The position numbers and the translations under genes were made by a program. Shown one piece after another: positions 1-8,476 of a DNA stretch of 64,000 nucleotides. The notes beneath the pieces are model-generated. The model worked only from the letters and a program-made list of their open reading frames with translations. It was not told where the DNA came from and did no database searches. Source of the stretch: Streptomyces sp. NBC_00286 (GTDB lineage: Bacteria; Actinomycetota; Actinomycetes; Streptomycetales; Streptomycetaceae); assembly GCF_036173125.1 (NCBI RefSeq), contig NZ_CP108054.1, positions 7,655,001-7,719,000 on the forward strand, written 5' to 3'. Numbering within the stretch: position 1 is the first letter of the stretch; each line of letters begins with the position of its first letter.

Positions 1-43
1 CGTACCGCGCCGACGCCGGCCCAGCTGGGCGGAGCCCGACCCG

Positions 44-1474
44 GTGGACGAACTCGCCACGCGCCTCGACGAGTTCATAGCCGCCGCCGTCCACCCCGAC
101 GAGATCGCCGCGCTCCTGGAGTCCGACGGCATGTCGGACGACCAGATACGCGAGAAGTACGGCTGCAAGGACTCGTTCTCGCTGGCCGAGGAACTGTACG
201 CACGCGCCGAACGCCGCCACCCCGAACCGGCGGGCCCGCCCCACGACCCCTGGCGCATAGGCCTGTTGGGCTGCCTGCTCCGAGGCGTCGTGTTCGCGCT
301 GCCCGGACTCGGCTACGTCCTCGGGGCGCCCCTCCTCGCGGGCCCCGAGGACGGCCTAGGACTCCCGGCCGGTACGGCGCCGCTGCTGGCCGGCGCCCTG
401 TGCGGCTGGGCCTGGAACCAGGGCCTGGCCCACCGGGCGTACTCGTGGCTGGGCCTGGGCGACCGCACCGCCTCCCGCCGCTCGCTCCTGATCGGCGCTC
501 CGGCGGGCGCCCTGCTCGGCTCCCTGGTCGCCCTGGCCGTCGCCGCGGACCATCTCGGCGCGGTCGCCTTCGCGGCCGGGCAGTCCTGCTACCTCGGGGC
601 GGCCACCGTGCTGCTGGTGATGGGCCGCGAACGGGCCCTGCTGGCCGCGCTGCTGCCGATGGCGGCGGGCGCCTTGGTGGCACTGGCGCGGCCGGTTCCG
701 GACGCTGCGCGGCTGGTGTTGTTGCTGGGCTCGCTGGCGGCGGTGTCGGCGTTGGCGGTGCGTGAAGTGGCTCCGGCGGTACGGGAGTCGGGGGAGAACG
801 GGAAGCGGATGAGCTGGGCGGCGGGGTTCGCAGCGTTGGTGCCTTTCCGAGGCGACGGGAAGCGCTCCCGCCCCGGCGCAGCACCCTGGCTCGGCGCGTC
901 GCTGCCGTACGCCTTCTTCGGGGTGGGCAGCGGCGTACTCGTGGTCTACGTGGCGCTTGGTGACGTCCTGGCCGAGGGCGCCGGTTCGGATGCCGCGATC
1001 GCCGCGCCGGCCGCGGTGGCGCTCACGCTGAGCATGGGGCCCGCGGAGTGGCTGTTGTACCGGTTCCGGAGCGGTAGCCTCGCCGGGCTGCGCTCCAGCC
1101 GTACGTCCCGTGCGTTCTGGCGGACCACCGCGGTCACCCTCGTGAAGTGCCTCAGCGGCTATCTCGCGGCGCTGTTCCTGCTCAGCATCGCCACGGCCGC
1201 GCTGTGGCCCGACGCGCCCGGCCTGGGCGGCGTACGCCTCACCGCCCTGCTGCTCCTCGGCGTGGTCCTGTGGACAGGCCTGCTGCTTCAGTCTTTTGGC
1301 GCGGTCCTGAGCGCCGCGGTGGTCTGCTGCGCCGCGGGGCTCGCGCAGAGCGTGGCGCTGCTGGTGGATGGTGCGGACCCGCACCTGATCGGCCTCGTGG
1401 TGTATGCCACGGCCGCCGGCGTACTGGCGTCCTTGGTGTGCTGGCTGCTGGGCAGAGCGACGGCCCACCGGTGA
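44..1474 (+). CDS. Multi-pass integral membrane protein of unknown function
   Basis: The protein is 476 residues long. The first 70 or so residues are charged and soluble, with a stretch (IAALLESDGMSDDQIREKYG) that looks like a small helical domain. The rest alternates long Ala/Leu/Gly/Val segments, about eleven in number, separated by short Arg-rich loops, as in a polytopic membrane protein. I recognise no transport motif. The start is GTG; the frame stays open to the window edge, so an upstream start cannot be excluded. The stop overlaps the GTG of the next gene (GTGA), which argues that the two are translated together. The function is not known to me. Confidence 0.8.
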   Translation: MDELATRLDEFIAAAVHPDEIAALLESDGMSDDQIREKYGCKDSFSLAEELYARAERRHPEPAGPPHDPWRIGLLGCLLRGVVFALPGLGYVLGAPLLAGPEDGLGLPAGTAPLLAGALCGWAWNQGLAHRAYSWLGLGDRTASRRSLLIGAPAGALLGSLVALAVAADHLGAVAFAAGQSCYLGAATVLLVMGRERALLAALLPMAAGALVALARPVPDAARLVLLLGSLAAVSALAVREVAPAVRESGENGKRMSWAAGFAALVPFRGDGKRSRPGAAPWLGASLPYAFFGVGSGVLVVYVALGDVLAEGAGSDAAIAAPAAVALTLSMGPAEWLLYRFRSGSLAGLRSSRTSRAFWRTTAVTLVKCLSGYLAALFLLSIATAALWPDAPGLGGVRLTALLLLGVVLWTGLLLQSFGAVLSAAVVCCAAGLAQSVALLVDGADPHLIGLVVYATAAGVLASLVCWLLGRATAHR

Positions 1475-2118
1475 GCCGTTTGCTGGTTCCGTACTACGAG
1501 CACCCGTCGGTCCGCCCCGCGGAGTGGGAGGCGATAGTCGCCGCGGCGCCCCGCCTTTACGGGGTTGTGCTGAACCCGGCCAGCGGGCCTGGGGAGGTGC
1601 CGGACTCGGCGTTCGCGGAGATCGCGGAGCGTCTGCGCGCGGCCGAGGTGCGGGTCTTCGGGTACGTGGACACCGCCTACGGCCGCCGCCCGCGTGCCGA
1701 GGTCGCCGCCGACCTGACCCGACACCGCGACTGGTACGGCACGAACGGCGCGTTCCTCGACCAAGTAGCCACTGGGCTAGGTGAGTTCGGCCACTACCAG
1801 CGGCTGGCTACGGCGGCCTGGGGTGCGGGCTGCGACACCTTGGTCTTCAACCACGGGGCGCCACCGCATGTCGCGTACGGCAGGCTGGCGGACGTCCTGG
1901 TCACGTTCGAGGGCTCCTGGGAGACGTACCGGACGCTGCGGCCCGCCCCCTGGAAGGGCGGTTCGCGCACGCGCCTGTGCCACCTGGTGTACGGGGTGCC
2001 GCCGGGCGCCCGTGTGGGCGAACTGGCGCACGCGCGCGGCGCCACCGTCCACTGCGCGGTACCGGGCACGGGCGCACACCCGTGGGGGACGCTGCCGCAT
2101 GCGCTGCGGCTGGGGTGA
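1471..2118 (+). CDS. Spherulation-specific family 4-like protein
   Basis: This 215-residue protein begins LLVPYYEHPS and continues with YGVVLNPASGPGE and VFGYVDTAYGRR. These features match my memory of the spherulation-specific family 4 proteins, which have a TIM-barrel-like fold similar to some glycoside hydrolases. It has no signal peptide and is probably cytoplasmic. The GTG start at 1471 overlaps the preceding stop, so it is co-translated with the membrane protein. A much longer reading in this frame starts at 1147, but its first 108 codons run antisense-like through the upstream gene and are rejected. The family is recognisable but its biochemical activity is uncertain. Confidence 0.8.
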   Translation: MSRLLVPYYEHPSVRPAEWEAIVAAAPRLYGVVLNPASGPGEVPDSAFAEIAERLRAAEVRVFGYVDTAYGRRPRAEVAADLTRHRDWYGTNGAFLDQVATGLGEFGHYQRLATAAWGAGCDTLVFNHGAPPHVAYGRLADVLVTFEGSWETYRTLRPAPWKGGSRTRLCHLVYGVPPGARVGELAHARGATVHCAVPGTGAHPWGTLPHALRLG

Positions 2119-2154
2119 GTGGTGATGCGCCCCCGCCGCCCCTACCCGTCCCAT

Positions 2155-2247
2155 ACCAAGGGGCTCCGCCCCTGGACCCCGCTGGGGCTGCCGCCCCAGA
2201 CCCCTTTCGGGGCTCCGCCCCGGACCCCATCGGCCTGAACGGCCTCG
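2155..2247. repeat. GC-rich intergenic repeat (ggggctccgcccc family), left cluster
   Basis: Several copies of GGGGCTCCGCCCC-like words alternate with GGACCCC and GGGGCTGCCGCCCC words. The same words appear in the opposite orientation at 2540-2640, so the two clusters form the outer arms of a large inverted structure around 2248-2536. No credible reading frame is present. Confidence 0.7.
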
Positions 2248-2536
2248 TCCTCAAACTCCCCCAGCTACCGCTGGGGGTGCCCCCAGAGGTGCCCCCAGAC
2301 GGGCTGATTGGTGCGGGCCTGCGCTGACAAGGCTCGGTCGCGCCAGATCAGCCGTCGGGCGGTGGCCGCGCAAGTTCGGCGCTTTGGCGAGCGTCGCGCA
2401 CGTTCAGCCCTTCGGCGAGGCACCGCGCAACACAGTCCCCCGGCTCGCGCCGCGCAACACAGTCCCTCCGGCGAGTGCCGCGCAAAATCAGCCCGTCTGG
2501 GGGCACCTCCCAGCGGTAGCTGGGGGAGTTTGAGGA
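2248..2536. repeat. 289-bp element with about 50-bp inverted ends (MITE-like)
   Basis: The left end (2248-2309) starts TCCTCAAACTCCCCCAGC and ends GACGGGCTGATT. The right end (2486-2536) is its reverse complement, apart from an extra 11-12 bases in the left arm. Between the arms lie four imperfect 27-29 bp tandem units. There is no transposase frame. The structure resembles a non-autonomous miniature element or a long structured intergenic repeat. Confidence 0.6.
2383..2494. repeat. Four imperfect 27-29 bp tandem repeats
   Basis: Units start at 2383, 2411, 2440 and 2467. The shared pattern is CGGCGAG followed by GCCGCGCAA and then a CAG.CCC tail. They fill most of the interior of the inverted-repeat element. 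Confidence 0.65.
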
Positions 2537-2645
2537 CCGGGGGTTCGGGGGCTGGCCCCCGAAACGGGGTCGGGGGCGGAGCCCCGAGCGGGGTCCAGGG
2601 GCGGAGCCCCTGGTGGGGGGCTGGGGCGGAGCCCCAGGGATGGGA
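2537..2645. repeat. GC-rich intergenic repeat (ggggctccgcccc family), right cluster
   Basis: Words such as GGGGCGGAGCCCC recur four times between 2560 and 2640. They mirror the cluster at 2155-2247 in inverted orientation. The cluster ends just before the 3' end of cobS and could act as a terminator for it on the minus strand. Confidence 0.6.
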
Positions 2646-2679
2646 ATGGGTAGGGGCGGCGGGGGCGAGAAACCTGCCC

Positions 2680-3576
2680 TCAGCCCAGCACCAGAACGAC
2701 CAGCGCAGTCGTCGCCGCCGTCTCCGCCAGCGCGCCGAACACGTCCCCCGTGACACCGCCGAGGCGGCGGACACAGCGCCGCAGCAGAAGCTCGGCCGCC
2801 GCACAGGCGACGAGTACGGCGAGCGCGCCGCGCACGAAGCCGTACATCCCGTCATACGCCCCCAGGAACGCACCGACGGCCGTGACGACGCCCCCCACGA
2901 GCAACGCCCCCCGCAGGGGAACCGCCCCGGCGACGGCCGCGCCCAGCCCCTCCGGCCGAGCCGCAGGCGTCCCGGCCCGAGCGCCAAGCGTGAGCGCAAG
3001 CCGAGCAATGGTCGCCGAAACGACGGCCGCGAACATGCCGCCGACCCAGGAAGCCCCGTACGCCTGGGACAGGGCGGCCACCTGCGCCAGCAGCACGAAA
3101 AGCAGGGTGATGACGCCGAACGGCCCGATATCCGACTGCTTCATGACCCGCAACGCGTCCGTCGCAGGCTTACCGCTGCCAAGCCCGTCCGCCGTATCGG
3201 CAAGCCCGTCGAGATGGAGCCCGCGAGTGAGCACGGCGGGCACCGCGACGGTGACCACGGCGGCAAGCAGCGGACCGGCGCCCAGGAGCAGCAACAGCCC
3301 GCCCGCCACAGCCGCGCACAGCCCGACGGCCAGCCCCGCGACGGGCGCGCAGAGCATGCCCGCCCGTGCGGCCTCACGGTCCCAGCGGGACACCGCGACG
3401 GGAAACACGGTGAGCGTGCCGAACGCGAACCGGAGGCCGTCCGGCCAGGGGGCCCCGGACGCCCCGGACGTCCCGGACGTCCCGGAGGCCCCGGACATCC
3501 CGGACGCCTCGGGCGCAGGCTGCTTCTCCGGCTCGTTCTCGGAGCCGTACGCGGGTTCGTTCTCCGGCTTGGACAC
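2680..3576 (-). CDS. cobS: Adenosylcobinamide-GDP ribazoletransferase (cobalamin synthase)
   Basis: CobS joins adenosylcobinamide-GDP to alpha-ribazole (or its phosphate) at the membrane, the last assembly step of cobalamin. The protein has 298 residues; the signature HLDGLADTADG is at about 121-131 and the MKQSDIGPFG motif at about 145-154, with several membrane segments around them. The family is usually near 250 residues. The excess is an N-terminal hydrophilic tail of about 45 residues with repeated SGA/SGT triplets, encoded by repeated ggacgtccc-type units near 3455-3500. CobT and CobU lie within 6 kb on the same strand, which supports the assignment. Confidence 0.93.
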   Translation of the reverse strand: MSKPENEPAYGSENEPEKQPAPEASGMSGASGTSGTSGASGAPWPDGLRFAFGTLTVFPVAVSRWDREAARAGMLCAPVAGLAVGLCAAVAGGLLLLLGAGPLLAAVVTVAVPAVLTRGLHLDGLADTADGLGSGKPATDALRVMKQSDIGPFGVITLLFVLLAQVAALSQAYGASWVGGMFAAVVSATIARLALTLGARAGTPAARPEGLGAAVAGAVPLRGALLVGGVVTAVGAFLGAYDGMYGFVRGALAVLVACAAAELLLRRCVRRLGGVTGDVFGALAETAATTALVVLVLG

Positions 3577-3633
3577 GCGCCGCAGAGTACGGCACAGCAG
3601 GCAGCGGCCCCGATCCGGTCGCAGGATGGGGAC

Positions 3634-4395
3634 ATGGGTGACTGGTGGTACCGGAACATCTACGAGCCGGGGAAACTCCCCCTGCTACTGGCGCTCGCCG
3701 CGTTCGTACTCACCTTCGTGATCACGCGGGTCATCACCCGGCTCATCCGCGCGGGCAAGGGCCCGTTCGGCAACGTCAAGACCGGCGGCGTACACGTCCA
3801 CCACGTCGTCCCCGGAGTGATCCTGACCGTCGTCGGCGGCTTCGGCTCGGTGGCGGGCGGAGGGCACGGCTTCGGCTCGGGGTTGTGCGCGGTCCTCTTC
3901 GGGATGGGCGTGGGCCTGGTGCTCGACGAGTTCGCGCTGATCCTGCATCTCGACGACGTCTACTGGAGCGAGCAGGGCCGCCAGAGCGTCGAGGTCGTGG
4001 CGGTCACGGCGGCACTGGTGGGCCTGGTCCTCCTCGGTTTCGTGCCGTTCGGCGTCAACGACCTCAGCGAGAACGAACTCCAGGACCGCGGCGCCGCCAT
4101 CAGCACCGTGGCCGGGAACTTCCTCATCGCCCTGCTCGCCCTCGCCAAGGGCAAGGCCCGTCTCGCGATCTTCGGCGTGATCGTCCCACTCATCGCCCTG
4201 ATCGGCGCCGTCCGCCTGGCCCGCCCCGGCTCCCCGTGGGCCAAACGCTTCTACCGCAGCCGCCCCCGCGCCCGAGCCAGATCAAGCCTCCGCGCCTACC
4301 GCCACGACCGCCGCTGGTCCGTCCCCCGCCGCAAACTGGAGGACTGGATCGGCGGCAGACCGGACCCGACTCCGAAGCGGCTCCCCGAAAGTTAG
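3634..4395 (+). CDS. Conserved integral membrane protein
   Basis: The 253-residue protein starts with MGDWWYRNIYEPGKLP, followed by about six hydrophobic segments. Between the first two is a GGVHVHHVVPG motif, and after the third there is LDEFALILHLDDVYW. The C-terminus is basic and ends in an Arg-rich, probably cytoplasmic, tail. The ATG at 3634 is preferred because the longer reading upstream of it is antisense to cobS. It is divergent from cobS across 57 bp. I recognise it as a conserved actinobacterial membrane protein of unknown function. Confidence 0.8.
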   Translation: MGDWWYRNIYEPGKLPLLLALAAFVLTFVITRVITRLIRAGKGPFGNVKTGGVHVHHVVPGVILTVVGGFGSVAGGGHGFGSGLCAVLFGMGVGLVLDEFALILHLDDVYWSEQGRQSVEVVAVTAALVGLVLLGFVPFGVNDLSENELQDRGAAISTVAGNFLIALLALAKGKARLAIFGVIVPLIALIGAVRLARPGSPWAKRFYRSRPRARARSSLRAYRHDRRWSVPRRKLEDWIGGRPDPTPKRLPES

Positions 4396-4429
4396 GCGGA
4401 CTTCCCGAAGACAGGGTGCGGCACCGCGC

Positions 4430-4715
4430 CCCTAGGGAGGCCGCAGGCCTCTTTAGGGGCGCGGGGAACTGCGCGAGCAACCACAACGCACGCGCACCCG
4501 CTCAACCGCCGGAGGCACCCGCGGGGCTGTATCAATCTGCGGCTCCGCCGCGTGGGCGCGAGCAACCACAACGCACCCGCACCCGCCCCACCGCCGGAGA
4601 CAGCCCGCGGGGCCGTATCGATTTGCGGCTCCGCCGCGTGGGGCGATCGGCGCCCCGTTAGGGGCGCGGGGAACTGCGCGACCAGCCACAACGGACCCGC
4701 AGTTCCGAACCGCCC
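4430..4715. repeat. Cluster of intergenic repeats (families A and B)
   Basis: Family A, with core GGGGCGCGGGGAACTGCGCG followed by a (A/C)CCACAAC tail, occurs at 4455-4490 and 4659-4702. Family B, with core TTTGCGGCTCCGCCGCGTGG, occurs near 4530-4575 and 4610-4650. The same families recur at 11.7, 26.6, 29.6, 34.4, 40.5-40.8 and 57 kb. No gene is visible in 4396-4729. The block lies between two converging genes and may serve as a terminator. Confidence 0.75.
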
Positions 4716-4729
4716 TTCGTGCGGAGCGC

Positions 4730-5851
4730 TCAGGGCCCCTCAGGGCCCTGAGCCTCCAAGGGCTCAGGATCCTCCGGGTCCTCCAACCCCTTCGGCTCCT
4801 CAGCCTCCGGCATTTCCGGCAGCTCCGCGGCCAGCGCCGCCGCCGCCTGAACCAGCGGCAGAGCAAGCAACGCCCCCGCGCCCTCGCCCACCGTGACCCC
4901 ATGGTCAAGCAGCGGCTCGAGCGCCATGCGATCAAGAGCCTTGGCCTGCGCCGGCTCCCCGCTGCTCTGCCCCGCAAGCCACCAGTCCGGCGCACGGAAA
5001 GCAACCCGCTGCCCCACCAGCGCGCACGCGGCCGAGACGACCCCGTCAAGAATCACCGGCGTCTTCCGCACCGCACTCTGCAACAGAAAACCGGTCATCG
5101 CGGCAAGATCCGCCCCGCCCACCGTCGCAAGCAGCTGCAACTGATCCCCGAGCACGGGCCGCGCCCGCCGCAGAGCGTCCCGTACGGCCGCACACTTACG
5201 CATCCAGGCCAGGTCATCGATCGCGCGCCCCCCGCGCCCGGTGACCACAGACGCATCGGTCCCGCACAGCGCAGCGATCAGTACGGCCGCTGCCGTCGTC
5301 CCGCCCACGCTCACATCCCCGAGGACGACGAGATCGGTCCCGGAGTCCGCCTCCGCGTCCGCGAGAGCGACCCCCGCACGGAACGCCGCCTCCGCCTCCT
5401 CGAGGGTCAGCGCGTCCTCCACGTCGATCCGCCCGGATCCACGCCGCACCCGATGCCGTACGACCTCGTCGGGCAGCGACTCCGGCTCGCAGTCGAGCGC
5501 CATGTCGACCACCCGTACGGGAACGCCCAGCCGCCGGGCCAGTACCGCCCCGGGGCTCGCGCCGTCGAGTACGGCCCGCACCAACTGGTCCGCACTGCCG
5601 GGCGGCCGCGCGGAGACACCGAGTTCGGCCACCCCGTGGTCACCCGCGAACAACAGCACACGCGGACGCTCGATCGCCCGCACCGGCACGGCCGACTGCG
5701 CGGCCGCCAGCCACTCACCCAGTTCGTCGAGGCGCCCGAGGGACCCCGGCGGCACGATCTGCCGCTCCCGGCGCGCCTCGGCGTCACGGCGCACCCCGCC
5801 GTCGGGACGCTCGATCAGATCGGAGAAGTCGTCGAGATTAAGCGAGCTCAT
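4730..5851 (-). CDS. cobT: Nicotinate-nucleotide-dimethylbenzimidazole phosphoribosyltransferase
   Basis: CobT makes alpha-ribazole phosphate from nicotinate mononucleotide and 5,6-dimethylbenzimidazole, the lower-ligand branch of cobalamin synthesis. The protein is 373 residues. PGSLGRLDELGEWLA near the N-terminus and VGEGAGAL at about 321-328, containing the catalytic glutamate known from the family, support the call. A poorly conserved acidic, Pro-rich tail of about 25 residues follows. The ATG at 5851 was chosen because the 28 codons above it lack family features. It belongs with cobS and cobU nearby. Confidence 0.93.
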   Translation of the reverse strand: MSSLNLDDFSDLIERPDGGVRRDAEARRERQIVPPGSLGRLDELGEWLAAAQSAVPVRAIERPRVLLFAGDHGVAELGVSARPPGSADQLVRAVLDGASPGAVLARRLGVPVRVVDMALDCEPESLPDEVVRHRVRRGSGRIDVEDALTLEEAEAAFRAGVALADAEADSGTDLVVLGDVSVGGTTAAAVLIAALCGTDASVVTGRGGRAIDDLAWMRKCAAVRDALRRARPVLGDQLQLLATVGGADLAAMTGFLLQSAVRKTPVILDGVVSAACALVGQRVAFRAPDWWLAGQSSGEPAQAKALDRMALEPLLDHGVTVGEGAGALLALPLVQAAAALAAELPEMPEAEEPKGLEDPEDPEPLEAQGPEGP

Positions 5852-5974
5852 TCGCCGAACAGTACCGGCAGCGTCCGCAGCCGACCTTGGACGGTCCGCC
5901 TGTACGACATGGCCCCCGGCCAGCACCGTCAACACCCTTGTTGCAGTACGTAAGGAGACGACTCCGCAACGTCA

Positions 5975-6003
5975 TTGAATTGGCAAGGGCGATCCCATAC
6001 GTT
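5975..6003 (+). promoter_or_regulatory. Candidate promoter for the 6072 methyltransferase
   Basis: TTGAAT (5975-5980) and TACGTT (5998-6003) are separated by 17 bp, close to the spacing of a housekeeping promoter. The site lies 69 bp upstream of the start codon in the gap between divergent genes. The assignment rests on pattern only. Confidence 0.35.
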
Positions 6004-6071
6004 CCGGTTTGCACCGGATGTTCCGCCCGTACGGGTCGTGCCGCGCCGTCCTTTCCCCGCAGGAGCACCTC

Positions 6072-7049
6072 ATGTCCCCCACACCCCAGACCAGCGCCTC
6101 GCATCGTGCCGCCCACCGCGCCACGTATCCCACCGAACTCGCCCTGGAAATTGGCGAGTTCCACGAACCCCGCAGACCCGACTGCCCCTGGTGCGGCTCA
6201 CGACGGCTGCGCACCCTGCTGCGTACGCCTGACCTGCTCCAGCACAAGCCCGGCACCTTCGTCCTCGAGCAATGCCAGGACTGCGCCCACGTCTTCCAGA
6301 ACCCCCGCCTCACCGCCGAGGGCCTGGCCTACTACCAGCGGGACTTCCCCCACGAGACCCTGCCGGTACGCATCCTCCGCACCCGGTCCGGCCGCGGACG
6401 CCACCTCGCCGCGGCCCGCGCGATGCTCCCGTATCCCGAGCCCGAGAGCTGGCTGGACGTCGGCACCGGATACGGCCGGTTCCCGGCCGCCGCCAGGGAG
6501 GTGCACCCGTACACGGCCTTCGACGGGACCGATGTGGGTGCACGCGTCGAGCGGGCGCGGGCGCTGGGCCGTATCGAGGAGGCGTACCGCGGCCGGCTGG
6601 CCGACCTCGCGGGGCGGCTGCGGGCCCGTTACGACGTGGTGAGCATGCTCCACCACCTGGAACACAGCCCCGACCCGCGCGAGGAACTGCGCGCCGCGCT
6701 CGCCGTACTCCGGCCCGGCGGGCATCTGCTGGTCGAAGTCCCGGACCCCGACTGTGCGTTCGGGTCGCTGCTGGGCAAGTGGTGGCTGTCGTACGGGCAG
6801 CCGCGACATCTGCACCTCGTACCGCTGAGCAACCTGCTCGGCGAACTCGACGCGCTCGGCTGCACGGTGGTCTGCGTCGACCGGCGCGCGCCGCACGTCC
6901 CGTACGACCTCACCGGAGCGGTCGCGCTCCGCTCGGCCGGCCGTTTTGCACCTGCGCTGGCCGTCCCGTTCGCCCTGGACCACACGCTTGCCCCACTGCT
7001 GCGCCGCACCCGCTTCTCCAACTCGTACCGAGTGATCGCCCGGCGCTGA
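6072..7049 (+). CDS. Zinc-finger-bearing class I SAM-dependent methyltransferase
   Basis: The 325-residue protein has four cysteines in two CxxC pairs (about residues 38, 41, 68 and 71), a likely structural zinc knuckle. A Rossmann methyltransferase domain follows, with motif I WLDVGTGYG at about 127-135 and MLHHLEHSPDPREELRAA further on. This layout is seen in methyltransferases of sugar or secondary-metabolite tailoring. The ATG at 6072 is preferred over an earlier in-frame ATG because AGGAG lies 6-7 bases upstream of it. The substrate is unknown. It converges with cobU, leaving only 7 bp between the stops. Confidence 0.85.
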   Translation: MSPTPQTSASHRAAHRATYPTELALEIGEFHEPRRPDCPWCGSRRLRTLLRTPDLLQHKPGTFVLEQCQDCAHVFQNPRLTAEGLAYYQRDFPHETLPVRILRTRSGRGRHLAAARAMLPYPEPESWLDVGTGYGRFPAAAREVHPYTAFDGTDVGARVERARALGRIEEAYRGRLADLAGRLRARYDVVSMLHHLEHSPDPREELRAALAVLRPGGHLLVEVPDPDCAFGSLLGKWWLSYGQPRHLHLVPLSNLLGELDALGCTVVCVDRRAPHVPYDLTGAVALRSAGRFAPALAVPFALDHTLAPLLRRTRFSNSYRVIARR

Positions 7050-7056
7050 GCTGTCC

Positions 7057-8265
7057 TCACCCCCGCAACGCCACCGCCTGCCCCGCCACCACCAACAACA
7101 CGTGCTCGCACTCCGCCGCGAACCCCGCGTTCAACCGCCCCAGCTCATCCCGGTAACGGCGCCCGGAAGGCGTGGCCGGGACGATCCCGGCCCCCACCTC
7201 GTTGGAGACGGCCACGACGGTGCGGCGGGTCTCCCGGACCGCGGACGTCAGCTCCTCGACCCGCGCCCGCAGGGCCGTCTCGCCCCCACCCGCCCACTCG
7301 TCGTCGTCCCAGGCGTCGACGGAGTCCATCGCGTCCGTCAGCCACAGCGACAGGCAGTCGATGAGCAGCGGCGGCCCGTCCTCCTTCAGCAGCGGTACGA
7401 GATCGCAGGTCTCGGTGGTACGCCAGGAACCGGGGCGCCGCTCACGATGGGCGCTCACCCGGGCCGCCCACTCGCCGTCCCCGTCGCGGGTGCCCCCGGT
7501 CGCCACGTACAGCACATCCGGGAAGGCCTCCAGCCGCCGTTCCGCCTCCACGGACTTCCCGGACCGCGCCCCGCCGAGGACCAGCGTCCGGCGCGGTACG
7601 TCGGGGACGTCCTCGTACACCCCCACGGTCAGCGTCGTCCCGTCCGGCACCGCCCGCGCCCCCGCCGCCGCGAGCCGCCGCCGCAACTCCGGACCCGGCG
7701 GCACATCGTGGTCGACATGCACCGCGATCACGTCGGTCGCGGGCCCGGCGGCCCCGGCCGCACGCAACCGGGCCAGCGCGTCCGGCCGCCCGAGCACATC
7801 GGCGACGACCATGTCGTACGACTCGACTGCCGCTTCAGTCCCCTCGAGCCCCGCGGGCGCGGCCCCCGGCGGCAGATACAGCAGCCGCTGTCCGTCGGGC
7901 CCGGTCACCAGGTACCCCGTCCCGGGCGCGTCCAGCGCCACCGCCCGCACCCGGTGCCCGGTGAGCAGCGCCAGTTCCCGCCCGTCTGGCACCCGCCCGG
8001 GCTGCGGCAGCCCCGCGGGCACCTCGACCGCCGGCCCGTCGTGCGGATGCGACAACAGCACCTGCCGCACACCGGCCAGCGACCGCCCCACCCGGGCAGC
8101 CGCGAACGCCGCCCCAGGAGTCAGGTCGAGCAACAACGTGCCGTCGACGAGAACGGCGGTGGCGGCCCGCGCATCCCGCCCCAGCGCGGCCGCGCAGGCC
8201 GCACACGGGCAACCAGGGCGGGGCAGACCATCGGGAGCACCGGTCCCGAGCAGAGTGATGTCCAC
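7057..8265 (-). CDS. cobU: Bifunctional adenosylcobinamide kinase/guanylyltransferase fused to an MBL-like domain
   Basis: CobU phosphorylates adenosylcobinamide and then adds GMP, producing the substrate of CobS. The 402-residue protein has two parts. Residues 1-225 begin ITLLGTGAPDGLP, carry a CPCAAC cluster at about 19-24 and LSHPHDG at 71-77, and look like a degenerate metallo-beta-lactamase fold. Residues 230-402 are CobU proper, with P-loop GGARSGKS at about 231-238 and NEVGAGIVP near the end. CobU alone is about 180 residues. The GTG at 8265 is preferred; the longer frame upstream is antisense to the next gene and includes tandem repeats. Confidence 0.9.
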   Translation of the reverse strand: MDITLLGTGAPDGLPRPGCPCAACAAALGRDARAATAVLVDGTLLLDLTPGAAFAAARVGRSLAGVRQVLLSHPHDGPAVEVPAGLPQPGRVPDGRELALLTGHRVRAVALDAPGTGYLVTGPDGQRLLYLPPGAAPAGLEGTEAAVESYDMVVADVLGRPDALARLRAAGAAGPATDVIAVHVDHDVPPGPELRRRLAAAGARAVPDGTTLTVGVYEDVPDVPRRTLVLGGARSGKSVEAERRLEAFPDVLYVATGGTRDGDGEWAARVSAHRERRPGSWRTTETCDLVPLLKEDGPPLLIDCLSLWLTDAMDSVDAWDDDEWAGGGETALRARVEELTSAVRETRRTVVAVSNEVGAGIVPATPSGRRYRDELGRLNAGFAAECEHVLLVVAGQAVALRG

Positions 8266-8324
8266 GGGGTTGATTTTTCCGCCTCGGCCACCGCATGCGC
8301 GACAGGGGTCCCTTGAGAGTCTCC

Positions 8325-8399
8325 TTGGAGACGCACCCTTTGGAGACGCACCCTTTGGAGACGCACCCTTTGGAGATGCACCCATTGGAGGCGCGAACC
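8325..8399. repeat. Five tandem copies of a 15-bp repeat
   Basis: The unit TTGGAGACGCACCCT begins at 8325, 8340, 8355, 8370 and 8385. The first three are identical, the fourth has two changes, and the fifth is divergent. They fill the 211-bp gap between divergent cobU and the small gene at 8477, so they may carry repeated regulator sites or be a slippage array. Confidence 0.85.
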
Positions 8400-8476
8400 C
8401 CGAACTCGCGGCGGAGCGCCTAGTCTGGGCCGTAACCCGATCTTGCTCGGTACTGGTTCGGTACTTGGGAGGCGAC

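Noticed and set aside
2308..3633. An N-terminal extension of the 3634 membrane protein by about 440 codons
   Set aside because: It is antisense to cobS, includes repeat DNA and has no domain; the ATG at 3634 gives a natural membrane protein.
7102..8316. A 404-codon plus-strand frame across cobU
   Set aside because: Antisense to a gene with clear CobU motifs; Arg/Pro-rich shadow.
8325..8399. CRISPR-like array
   Set aside because: The units are contiguous with no spacers, and no cas genes are present.
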